Positions 7,929 to 16,924 of a stretch of DNA of 18,416 nucleotides are shown piece by piece; within the stretch, counting starts at the first letter, position 1, and each line of letters starts with the position of its first letter. Where the stretch lies: the NCBI GenBank assembly GCA_016098155.1, contig JAAAJB010000660.1:1-18416 (forward strand), read 5' to 3'. Source of the DNA: Actinomortierella ambigua. Lineage: Eukaryota > Mortierellomycota > Mortierellomycetes > Mortierellales > Mortierellaceae. The notes beneath the pieces are model-generated. The model was not told the origin of the DNA. It did no database searches and was given only the letters and a program-made list of their open reading frames with translations. The position numbers and the translations under genes are program-made.

Positions 7929-10900
7929 TTACAGTTTCCTCAGGACCTCCATCTTCTTAATGCTTTGGATCACATCACCTTCCTTGAGGTCCTCAAAGCC
8001 TCCAAACTCCATGCCGCACTCCGTGCCCTTCTTGGCCTCTTGGATATCTTCCTTGACACGCTTCAGCGCCGCCAGCGGGCCGTCCCAGATGACCTCACCA
8101 TTGCGTACGATTCGGACATCCTCCTTGCGCGTAATGGATCCATTGGTGATACGGCATCCAGCAATGCTCTGCGTGTCACCGCCCTTCTTCTTGATGTTGA
8201 ACACCTGGGCAATCTTGGCCTCACCCAGGACCTGGATCTCAATGTCCTTTGGCAACAGCTCAGCCATCTCGACCTTGACGTCGTCCAGAAGCTTGTAGAT
8301 CACATTGTAATTCTTGATCTTCACGCCAGCCTGGCGAGCCGCTTGCTGTAGCTTCTTGTCCGCCTTGACGTTGAAGCCCAGAATCAGGGCCTGACACGAC
8401 GCCGCAAACTGAATGTCGCCCTCCGTGATGTTGCCCACACCATTCTGGATCACGCTCACCTTGACCTGATCGTCAGGCAAGCTCGAGAGCGTGTCCACCA
8501 CAGCCTCGACGGTACCGCTGACATCCCCCTTGACGACCATGCGCAAGTGCTTGACATCGCTCTCGGCTTCCTCCATGGCTTGCATCGCCGCGACCGAAAG
8601 CTGCTTCTTGACGGGCAGTGGGTCCGGGTGCTTGTCGAGCGCGCCCTGGTGGAACAACCATGCCTGGCGCTTATACTCCTTCAGTGCCAACTTCTCCTCA
8701 TCCTCTTCCTCGGCCACCAACCGGCGCTTTTCATTCACGGCGACCAGTGTCCGGAGTTGATCCTGCCGCTCCTTCTTCAGTTCTCGGTTCTCCACCACTT
8801 GCTTGGCCTGCTCTTCCGACTCGGCGCTCAGAAGCTCATCGCCTGCTTTGGGCAAATCCTTCCAGCCCGTGACCTTGATGGGCGTGCCTGGTGGGGCCTC
8901 CTTGACCATGCGACCCGTGTCGTCTGTCAAGGCCTTGACCTTGCACCAGGCTGTGCCCGCCACAATCGTGTCTCCCACGCGAAGGGTACCACGCTTGACA
9001 AGAACCGTCGCAACATTGCCACGACCCTTCTCCATCTGCGACTCGATGATATGGCCTTCGCCTCGGATGTCAACCTCCGCCCGCAGATCCAGCACCTCCG
9101 ACAGCGTCAGAATGGCTTCCTCCAACAGGTCTAGGTTCTTGCCCGTCAGTCCCGACACTTCCACACACTGAGTCTCGCCACCCAGGTCCTCGACCGTCAC
9201 ACCATACTTGAGCAACGCCTGCTTCGCCTTTTCGGGCTCCGCGCCATACTTGTCACACTTGTTGATCGCCACAATGATCGGTACACCCGCCTCCTCCGCA
9301 TGCTTGATGGCCTCCGCTGTCTGGGGCATCACGCCATCCTCGGCTGCCACCACCAGTACAACAATGTCTGTCGTCTGCGCGCCACGGGCACGCATCGCCG
9401 TGAAGGCAGGGTGTCCTGGTGTATCCAAGAAGGTGATGCGCTGCTTTGAAGGAAGGAGGACCGAGAACGCGCCAATGTGCTGTGTGATGCCACCTGCTTC
9501 GCCAGCTGCCACCGACGTCTTGCGCAGAGCATCCAGTAGCGTGGTCTTGCCGTGGTCGACATGGCCCATGATCGTCACTACTGGCGGTCGGAGTGGATGG
9601 ATCGACATGTCTTCTGGCTCTGGTCTGAAAGGAAATGAGAATCAATGGGTGAGGTCGAGCAGCTGACGTTAGGGTGTGTGTGTGTGTGAGGGGTGCGAAG
9701 AATATAATTTCCCACGCTATGACTCAAGCAAAGTGGCATCGAGGACTTACTGAGAAACCAAGTCAAAGAGAGTTTGTTGCGATCCAAGAATGGGGTTGGT
9801 ATTGTACTCGAGTGCAAGGAGAGACGCCTCGTCAGAAGTCAGGACTAATAGATTGGAAGATGATAAAAAAAGAAAAGATTAAACACGGTTCATTGATTGG
9901 AACATACTGAGTGTAAGAGGGAAATCCCTCCTTCCCTCGGTCAATCTGATCTTCCTTACCGTGGTCATGTCTTGTAATCTCCATGCCGCACGCTCTCATA
10001 GTCTTCTCAAAGTGACCAATCCTGGCACCGAGTAAGCTGGCCAAGTTGGACACCGTAATCGCATCGGGGATAAAGACGTCTTTGGCCTTCTTTTGCTTTT
10101 TGCGCTTCAGCACTCGGCGTGCAACCTCCATCTGGGCTCGCTCACGCCTGGTGCTTTCGCGCTTTGGTCCTGATGTCGCAGTAGGGGGCTTTGTTTGCCA
10201 CGTCCGTGAAGAGGCAGAAGAACTGGAAGGCATGGGAGAGGCGTTTGTTCGTGGTGGTGGTGGTGGTGGTTGCGGTTGTGTTGCCGAGACTGTCTGGGTC
10301 TTGGGTGTGGCTGCGATAGGAGCTGGTGCGGCCTTCACATCGACCGGCGACGGTGTATGTTGAGTGGGCTTGGGTGCAGCTTTCGCCACTTCGGGCGCCG
10401 AAGGTGCAGGGTTGGATACCTTGGGCGGCTGAAATCCCCAAGCACCCGAGGTCGCAAACGAGGAAGGTGGTGGCGCTATTGATCCTGTGGTGGCTGCCTT
10501 GGGTGCTGCCGATGGAGCTCCCCACACGTTGCCACCCATTCCAAATGACGCTGGCATAATGCGTCTATCCTGTTGTTTTTGATCAACATATCGTCCTGGT
10601 CGCCTTTGCTGCACCGCGTCGCTCGTTGTATCCGCGCTACTCTGATTCCTGCGACCAAAGCCCCGCTGCTGCTGCTCCTCGTGGGCGCGTCGGTAAGGGC
10701 TCTTGCCGCCTTCGTTGTTGGGGCCTCTTGTCCGCCACTTATCACTGCCTTCGTTTTGTGACCGGCCACTGACGGTGTTGCTTTCGTTCCTCATGACCTG
10801 TTTGCGGAGCTCCATCCGAGCCTTGTTGTTCTCGTCGATCACGATCCGGTCGCCAAGGACGCGACGTCCACCGGACGATCCATCTCCAGAAGAGTAGTAG

Positions 10901-11040
10901 CGGGAAGCTAACCGAAAGCGGGTGGAAGATAAAATGGTCGTGACTTGCGCGTCGGCTGCCTTGGTAGGTAGTATGGGGTTGACCGACGAGCGCGACAAGG
11001 GTACCGTTGTCGTGGTATAGGTCCGTGCGATCCTCCACAT
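7929..11040 (-). CDS. IFM1: Mitochondrial translation initiation factor IF-2
   Basis: Predicted 956 aa from three exons: 11040-9960, 9844-9751, 9624-7929. Introns 9959-9845 (GTAAGG..TAG) and 9750-9625 (GTAAGT..CAG) join exactly in frame, reading [20 protein letters not shown] and [24 protein letters not shown]. The factor is a GTPase that binds initiator tRNA and joins mitoribosomal subunits in the matrix. Residues 1-50 form a basic, acid-free presequence ([19 protein letters not shown]) with a RYY-SS site fitting R-3 cleavage near 49. A long P/A/Q/S-rich linker (about 55-320) makes it longer than yeast or human homologues. An IF2-N-like helical segment covers about 326-385. The G domain shows G1 GHVDHGKT (412-419), G2 GGITQHIG, G3 DTPGH (459-463), G4 NKCD and G5 SGLTGK. 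Domains II, III and C2 follow, ending [11 protein letters not shown]. The ATG at 11040 is the first in frame; upstream codons offer only TTG. Confidence 0.95.
9673..9688 (+). repeat. (GT)8 microsatellite in intron 2 of the IF-2 gene
   Basis: Eight GT units, read as CA on the sense strand, lie inside the 126-nt intron 9750-9625, about 50 nt before its CAG acceptor. Length changes would not alter the protein. Confidence 0.8.
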
Positions 11041-11386
11041 GTTATTTGTGCCGACTGGAACGAGAGTAGAAGGTGGGGGTTTCAAGCACCTGACAAAGGT
11101 GGGGACGTCGAATGAAAGGTGCAATGTGGCGTGCGAAAGGAATGTGCTCTCTGAAGGAGGTCTTCCGAGAATATGCTACAAAACGGAGCGGAATGCAAGG
11201 AGGGGGAATGCGTGTCGGCGGCGGAGGTGTCAGGAGTAGGAGAGGGAAGCAAAGGTTGTTGCTCAAAATGGATAAAAAGAAACGAAAAGTGACTGCCGAT
11301 CTGTTTACTCTTCTGGCTCAAGGAGGCAATAGGGACAATTAACTGAACATGGTTCTCTGTACGTGAAAACTAGCAACATGGAGGTT

Positions 11387-11404
11387 GCAACGCGCGCGCG
11401 TTGC
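11387..11404. promoter_or_regulatory. Perfect 18-bp palindrome GCAA(CG)5TTGC
   Basis: GCAACGCGCGCGCGTTGC equals its own reverse complement. It contains five alternating CG steps, which favour Z-DNA, and could extrude as a small cruciform or bind a dimeric factor. It lies about 350 bp from the IF-2 start and 410 bp from the uL13m start, near the middle of the divergent promoter. Function is inferred from position only. Confidence 0.5.
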
Positions 11405-11591
11405 GATATATGTCGCTGTAAAGAGACAAATACCTACTAACCATCACCTGTTCTCCCCTTCGCACTGCAGTTGTTTTGAGCGTTCATAGAATGCTAGTAC
11501 TCTTTCTTTTGCCATCCTATCTCATCATTCCTAATCCCCTTCTTCGACAATCCCTCCTCTCCGTCCGGCGTCTCTATTACGGGCTATGGGA

Positions 11592-11658
11592 TCACCAGGA
11601 TCAAGAAAGATATGTTTGGGGCTGTCCTGGTGACATCGGATAAGTTGTAGGTGACATC
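11592..11658. promoter_or_regulatory. Inverted repeat TCACCAGGA/TCCTGGTGA overlapping a GGTGACATC direct repeat
   Basis: Arms at 11592-11600 and 11625-11633 match perfectly as inverted repeats with a 24-nt spacer. The right arm overlaps GGTGACATC (11629-11637), which recurs at 11650-11658, exactly 21 bp (two helical turns) further on. The arrangement lies 155-220 bp upstream of the uL13m ATG and would suit a dimeric or cooperatively binding activator. Confidence 0.4.
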
Positions 11659-11813
11659 AAGGGCAGCAGGTGTCAGCATAGAGAATCTATGGGCGTAGAA
11701 TTTCACACCATCAAATCACCATGTTTTACGTACACAAATTCTACTTTTTGCTTGTAAGATCAGGAACGGTGTTGCATCGTCTTCCTCCGTCCCTCTCGCT
11801 CTCCACATTCACC

Positions 11814-12654
11814 ATGTCTCAAGCTATCGGAAAGGTAGCGACTACTCTTTCCATTCATTCTGTCGTTCGTCCAGACCATGTCGGAACCATTACTCTCATA
11901 CACGTGTGGACTCACCTGTCATTTGGCATTTGATGCATTTATACTTTTGAAACGTGTAGACTGCCTTGGCCTACGCTCGGGTCTGGCACCTGGTTGACGC
12001 TAAGCAGCGAGTCCTCGGCCGCATGTCCGTCGGTATTGCCCAGACTCTGATGGGCAAGCACAAGCCTATCTACGACCCAGCTGGTAACGAGAAAATGCTT
12101 GACACCTCTAGAAAAAAACTCTGGCTGGCAGTCAAATCTTGATCCGATCCGACTCTTCTTCTTACATGTTTTTGCTTCTCTTTATCTCTCTCTCTCTCTT
12201 TCTCTCTCTCTCTTTCTCTCTCTCTCCTTTCTATTGGACGAATGCTCGATTGACATGGGCCACCCCAACCGCCAACATCAACAATACGGATCGAATGTGT
12301 GATTGACAAACACGGATAACAGCTGACTGTGGCGACTATGTTGTCGTGATCAACGCCAAGGATGTCATGGTCACAGGCACCAAGGCTACGGACAAGCTGT
12401 ATAGACACCATTCAGGATACCCTGGTGGTTTGAAGGAGACCAATTTTGAGTCGCTGATGGCCAAGGACCCCGATGCCATTATCCGCAAAGCCGTTTCCGG
12501 CATGCTGCCCAAGAACAGGCTACGTGACCCTCGATTGGCGCGATTGTTTGTCTTTGAGGGCGAGAGCCACCCATACGAGCAAAACATCATCAAGCGATAT
12601 GATCCTATTGGCAAGGCCGCACCACTGCTGGATCCTTCCAAGGTCCAGGCATAA
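11814..12654 (+). CDS. MRPL13: Mitochondrial large-subunit ribosomal protein uL13m
   Basis: Predicted 158 aa from exons 11814-11834, 11960-12083 and 12323-12654. Intron 1 (125 nt) is GTAGCG..TAG, with a non-consensus donor. Intron 2 (239 nt) is GTAACG..CAG and holds a CT microsatellite. The spliced frame reads [21 protein letters not shown], then [18 protein letters not shown], and ends at TAA with no stops between. Family features are the N-terminal [13 protein letters not shown](M)S start of the L13 fold, the [11 protein letters not shown] segment, [11 protein letters not shown], and the signature [14 protein letters not shown] followed by MLPKNRLR. uL13m is a structural protein of the mitochondrial large ribosomal subunit. 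Its yeast counterpart is named MRPL23, so the symbol depends on nomenclature. The short first exon (seven codons) is typical for small fungal ribosomal protein genes. It is divergent from the IF-2 gene and convergent with the WRAP73 gene, only 165 nt away. Confidence 0.95.
12185..12228 (+). repeat. CT microsatellite in uL13m intron 2
   Basis: A stretch of about 44 nt is almost purely CT dinucleotides with a few TTT interruptions. It lies in the middle of the 239-nt second intron of the uL13m gene, about 95 nt before the CAG acceptor, so it is not the immediate polypyrimidine tract. Confidence 0.85.
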
Positions 12655-12819
12655 TTGGATCAAAACGAAACAGGAGTGCCTGCGTTTCAGTATTGTAGTT
12701 GTATAATTGTCTTTTTTTTTTGTTAACATGCTTTGGCCAAGGGAACCTCAAAAATGTATATTGTGAAAGATGACTATGTATGGTACAGGTTGAGAGTAAT
12801 AGAAAATCAAAAAGGCACT
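12655..12819. other. Short convergent 3' spacer between uL13m and WRAP73
   Basis: Only 165 nt separate the TAA of uL13m from the TGA of the WRAP73 gene on the other strand. Both 3' UTRs and poly(A) sites must fit or overlap here. A T-rich run of nine near 12712-12720 is the only feature of note, and no canonical AATAAA is seen. Confidence 0.5.
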
Positions 12820-15157
12820 TCATTCCAGCACAAAAGTGTATTGCGAGGTATCGTCTGGATCAACAGGAAAGGACAGGCAGAAATCATCCTTATCCAATAA
12901 CAGCATGCCACGGCCATCGGGACTCCATCGCAATGCCATCACTGAAAAGTTTTCTAACGGACATTAAAGCAACAGTGAATTGAGCAACCTGGGGTTAGGA
13001 TATGATTCACAACCTGAAACTCTTCAACGAAAAAGACATAACAGAGGAGGGCAGTTTTGCAAGGAGAAAAATAATTACCCGAAGGCACTTCAATGACATC
13101 GACAGTGTGGCCCCGAAGAGTTTGATCCGCACGCCAAATGTATACCCGGCGAGTTCCACAGCAAAACACTAGGCGCTTCGTATTCAATGGATCCCACCGG
13201 CAAGACCGAATTGGCGATAGCTGCTGAATAATAGCGTAAGGCTTAAGGCTCTGGAGCGACCAGATCCAGATCACGGTTGGCATATTTTCTACAGGTCGAA
13301 GCATTATTGTGCCCAGGGCCAGATCGGGGACAGTGTTAGTAGGTTGAGCAACTACTCCCTTCCTCCCCATCCCCCTCTCCGCGTATACCACCTTTTTTTT
13401 TTCTCTCTCATTGTCAATGCGGAATAGGTGCACTTACCACTTCTAGAAGCAAGCAACGAGCCATCGGCATTGAACTCGCACCACTGGACGCCAAGTTTTG
13501 GATTCGGCTTGAGTGGGTCTGGACGTGTATAGGGCAGTGGAGCCGGCTGCTCCACCACCACGTATTCCACGCCCGGATCGCCGTCGCCATCCATGGCGTT
13601 CGACGTCGATTCCCGCCAGAGCGTCGTGTCATCGCCATAGTGGACTGTCGAATTATGTTGCATGTCCGCGACACAGTTCCATGTCAAGTGGTGCAAAAGC
13701 CGAATTTTGTTGTCGTATCCGCCTAGCGCCAGCAGCTTGGACGATGGATGCCAACAGACCGTCTTGATGCCCATCAACAGCTTGGTCCTTTGTTGTGGCG
13801 GTAATGGCATCTCGTAAATGTCCTCGTAGAACCCAGCAGGAGCACCGATGGCAGAGGCAGCAGCCACCATGGCACTAGTCTTCCTCCCGACATCCAGACC
13901 AACAGCACGATCCTCAGTTGCCAGTCGAAACGTGCCCTGGCAGCATCCATCCATGGTGTACAGGGCCACTTTGTAACCCAGACTCGGCTTCTCCCACATG
14001 ACCAGGTACCGTCCGTCGGGTGACCACACGACACCCTCGACATCGACCAGCTCCGGGATCAGGAATGTCCGTACTTTGTGCCACACATTTCCAGGATGAT
14101 CATGAGCGGACGTCGTCGTTGGACCAACGGCAGGATCGCTTGCGTGAGGTACACGGTAGATGGTCAGGCTGTCCTTGCAGTCGAAACTGTTCCGTTCAAT
14201 AATGCCCAGGTATCGCCCATCCCGGTGCAATGCATGCGCAAACGTCGCCATCGATGTCGTACCTGCCTGCAACGTGAGTGGCGGTGCAGGAAGACGACGC
14301 GAGGGCGTCGCTGGCTGTTGTCGATTTGGATCTTGTGCTTGTCGATCTTGTTGTTGCTGTTGTTGCGAGTCATATTCTCCTTGACCTTCCTCATTGCTGC
14401 TGCCGCGTCTAGTCTCCGCCGCCGCCGGTGCCCTCGTGGTGTTGCCCTTGGTCATGCCCACAAGGGCCGCCGTCGATGCCATGGGCTTGACCCCATGGAT
14501 GACGCGGGCCTGGTGCGGCCAATCGAGATCCCAAAGGACCAGACGTGCCAGGTATTCCTCCCAAACGATCACCGTTCGTGAGTCGGGACCGAAACGCGTC
14601 CCGCGTGGCATCATCCCGTCTTTGGGCGCCTGTTGTTGTTGTTGAGGAGAGGCTCGCCCTGGCGATGCCGGGGCTGACAACGAACCAGAGGGCGCTGACG
14701 GTGACGACGGCGATCTCCCGTGTCTGCTTTTGCCATGGCCTACTGCCCCTGATCCTCCTCCTCCTCCTGGTCCTCCTGGAACTGGATTTGCCATGCCAAG
14801 AGGGTCGATCCTCGCCTTAAAATCCTCGTCGTCGAGCGACCAGACCAGTATCACACCAGTCTGCTGACACGCAGCCAGGAGCATGAGCGCATCCGGCGAC
14901 CAGGCAAGCTCATGGATCCCTCGCATACCTTCTCGATTGAATGTCACAGAAATGGCGCGCATGACCTTCATAGTTGCCGTGAATCGAATCATCACCATTC
15001 CTTGCCCTGCATCGTCTTGTCGAGGGTCCCAAGTCCGGGACGAAGGGTGCAGTCTCCCCGTCGACTCGCGCGTCTGATGGAACGATGCAATGTATTTGGC
15101 ATTGGGCGCATGCACCGTCAAGTATTGGTTGTGGGGATATGGCGCCGTGAAATCCAT
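12820..15157 (-). CDS. WRAP73: WRAP73/WDR8-like WD40 protein (spindle-pole/centrosome)
   Basis: Predicted 687 aa from exons 15157-13438, 13288-13079 and 12953-12820. The introns (149 and 125 nt) start GTAAGT and GTAATT, carry CTAAC-type branch points and end in TAG, both phase 1. Splicing gives LLASRS-E-NMPTVIWIWSL and IEVPS-E-NFSVMALRWSPDG. The family start is seen as MDF..PNAKYIASF, then HELAWSPDALMLLAACQQTGVILVWSL, VEGVVWSPDGRYLVMWE, IKTVCWHPSSKLLALGGYDNKIRLL, NPKLGVQWCEFNADGSLLASRS, PIRSCRWDPLNTKRLVFCCGTRRVYIW, and a C-terminal blade ending LLLDKDDFCLSF. In animals WRAP73 works with SSX2IP at centrosomes. In fission yeast Wdr8 acts with Msd1 to anchor microtubules at the spindle pole body. 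Two low-complexity loops (about 122-182 with poly-G and poly-Q, and 235-302 with poly-Q) explain why it is longer than the roughly 460-aa animal form. The ATG at 15157 is the first in frame. Confidence 0.9.
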
Positions 15158-15337
15158 AGTCGTCCAGCAAGAGGCATGAAATAAAAACGCCCTCCCCTGT
15201 CTTTTTTTTTTTTTGGGCCACACAGGTGCGAATGTACGCGCCACCAATGTCGGGCGAAATTCACACGTTTATTCTGGGGCTGACAAGGAAAAAAAAAAAA
15301 AAAAAAGACAAGCCAAGGCGCTCAACAAGAACAAACA
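15158..15337. other. Short region upstream of the WRAP73 gene with long A/T runs
   Basis: This 180-nt segment lies between the WRAP73 start and the end of the next minus-strand gene, so it must hold the WRAP73 promoter unless that lies inside the upstream gene. It contains a T13 run near 15201-15213 and an A-run of about 17 near 15291-15306. Such poly(dA:dT) tracts keep fungal promoters free of nucleosomes. Confidence 0.5.
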
Positions 15338-16924
15338 CTAAAACCGGGTTGACATTGCCAACGTTGACATCGTGCGTGGGATGTCGCCCAGGACTGACAG
15401 TTCTATGATATATTCTGGACTGACGATTCTATGCTCTACTCTGAGGTCCTCGGCCCGATGGTTGGTATCGCCCCAAGGGACCAACTCTGCCACCTCCGAC
15501 AGCTGTAAGCGGGCGTTGACGGACGGGCAACACGACACTGCAGGACCATTGTCGGACCCCTACTGACGCACGCAACAGCAGAGAGCCAGTGAGTGATGGC
15601 ATTGGTTGTGGTCGTTGCTACTCGATGTCTCCCAGCTGTGTCGAGTCTGCAGCGGATTCCACCCGCTGTAAGATGGTGGTGGTGGTGAATCGTGTACTGT
15701 TGTTGCCACGATCTCGATCCCGTGCCTCCGCCCGCAGAGGCCAGAAAGCCCAGTCGCCCAGGGGGTTGTTGGCACAAACTGTGTTTCGTTCCACCCAGCA
15801 GGCGAGTTTGCAATCGGCGACGGAATAACGCGCATCGATTGGTGCGAGACGGGGAGGTGGTGGTTGAACCGGTGGCCATAGTTGCTGCTGCTACCCCCCG
15901 CTCGGGAAGCCTGGCGTTCTGGGTGTGCTTCCACCAATAACAACCGAAACATTCTCTCCAGCACCAGTACCACCTGCACCACCTGCATTACTCCCTGAAG
16001 CGGCACCACCAACACCAGCACCAACACCAGCACCAGTGGAACCTCCCACGCCGCCCGACGACAGATGAACCAACTGGCTTAGACTCAAGCTCGACATACT
16101 ATTGGATGACCCTCCTGCGGTCCCACCTCGCCTTAGGTTGGCTCGTGTGGATGGGTTACCAGGAGGGTTTCGTAGCCGTCGGGACCTCGATGTGTGGTGG
16201 ACTGCCACCACCACCGCCACGTTCGGCAGGGGTGGGCGCGGTTGATGTGGTGTTGGAAGTGGGGGCAAACGTGGGGCTCGGGCCAGCCGATCCATTCGCA
16301 CCGCTGCCACCGCTACTGCTGCTACTCACTGTGTGTTACCGAGGTACTGAGGTGATGGAGCCTTGTGAGTGAGCCGAAAATGGGGCTGGTGGGTGAGTCG
16401 GTCCTCCATTTCGTATTGTTGTGATTGCTGTGATTGTTGTTGCTTGGGGTGACGCTCGAGTTCGACGCTGTGGATCTTGAAGACGCCGTCCGCTCTCTGG
16501 ATGGCGTCGTCGTCGCCGTCGTCGCTGTTATTGTTGATCCACGATGCCCACCACTAGAGCTTCGACCAGAGTTCCTGCCGCTGTTCGATGCTGAATGCTT
16601 CCGCTGTTGCCGTGAATCATGATGGTGAGCGTATTGTTGCTGGTCCGAGGTCGCGTTGCTGGTATCATTACTGACATTGCTATTGTTGCTGTTGTCATGA
16701 CTGGCGTTCCTGGTACTTGTGGTGGTCGTGGCGGCGGTTTGCGACGACCGGTCTCTTCTGTCGCGTTCGGCTGAAGGAGGTATTGCCCCTCCTAAGCCGT
16801 CGCTTCCTCCCGCCGCTGTGCCTCCAGACCGTCTCGAGCTGCTGGCTGAGTTTCTAGCGAGGTTGCTTCGCGCATTGGCGGCCGCATGTCTTTGAGGTGT
16901 GGATGGTATCGAGGCATGCGTGTC
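15338..16924 (-). pseudogene. Frame-disrupted gene for an N/S/T/G-rich protein of unknown function
   Basis: Coding-like sequence runs along the minus strand in successive frames. Segment 16924-16325 opens at a CAG acceptor (DTHASIPSTPQRH..) and is rich in N, S, T and Q, ending in DSPTSPIFGSLTRLHHLSTSV. Segment 16335-16159 continues one frame over (SSSSGGSGANGSAGPSPTF..). A third, to 15894, reads GNPSTRANLRRGG..NSMSSLSLSQLVHL.. and G-rich repeats. A fourth, 15897-15572, reads SSSNYGHRFNHH..WNETQFVPTTPWATGLSG... A GTGCGT..TTACAG intron (15571-15503, 69 nt, TCAAC branch) then leads in frame to a last exon 15502-15338 ending STLAMSTRF. Each of the three breaks needs the same +1 shift, and one falls on a G6 run. 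Alternatively a 128-nt intron (16329-16202, GTGAGT..CAG) joins segment one to three directly. No domain is recognised. The 5' exon is missing; a candidate lies at 17111-17002 but a G13 run breaks its frame. Decay and sequence error cannot be separated here. Confidence 0.5.
15391..15442 (+). repeat. 26-bp imperfect tandem duplication
   Basis: GGACTGACAGTTCTATGATA(TATTCT) at 15391-15416 is followed directly by GGACTGACGATTCTATGCTC(TACTCT) at 15417-15442, with 21 of 26 positions equal. It lies in the last exon of the disrupted minus-strand gene. A 26-nt unit is not a multiple of three, so the two copies are read in different frames. Confidence 0.75.

Larger units (their letters stand above)
11041..11813. 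promoter_or_regulatory. Shared divergent promoter region of IF-2mt and uL13m
   Basis: The start codons of the IF-2 gene (minus) and the uL13m gene (plus) face away from each other across 773 bp, so this segment must contain both promoters. Pyrimidine-rich DNA lies at 11495-11570 and again at about 11780-11805 directly before the uL13m ATG, whose context TTCACCATG is favourable. Distinct sequence elements are a perfect 18-bp palindrome (11387-11404), a 9-bp inverted repeat (arms 11592-11600 and 11625-11633) and a 9-bp direct repeat GGTGACATC (11629-11637 and 11650-11658). A 76-codon plus-strand frame at 11112-11342 is not convincing as a gene. Confidence 0.7.

Noticed and set aside
7929..9666. 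Long plus-strand open frames opposite the IF-2 gene (195, 152, 148 and 143 codons)
   Set aside because: They are antisense shadows of a highly conserved, GC-biased coding exon.
11112..11342. 76-codon plus-strand frame with a KKKRK stretch in the divergent promoter
   Set aside because: G/R-rich composition without family resemblance, and it lies where the IF-2 promoter must be. The basic stretch alone is not evidence of a gene.
14078..14581. 167-codon plus-strand frame opposite the WRAP73 gene
   Set aside because: Leucine/arginine-rich shadow of the Q-rich loop and WD40 coding sequence on the other strand.
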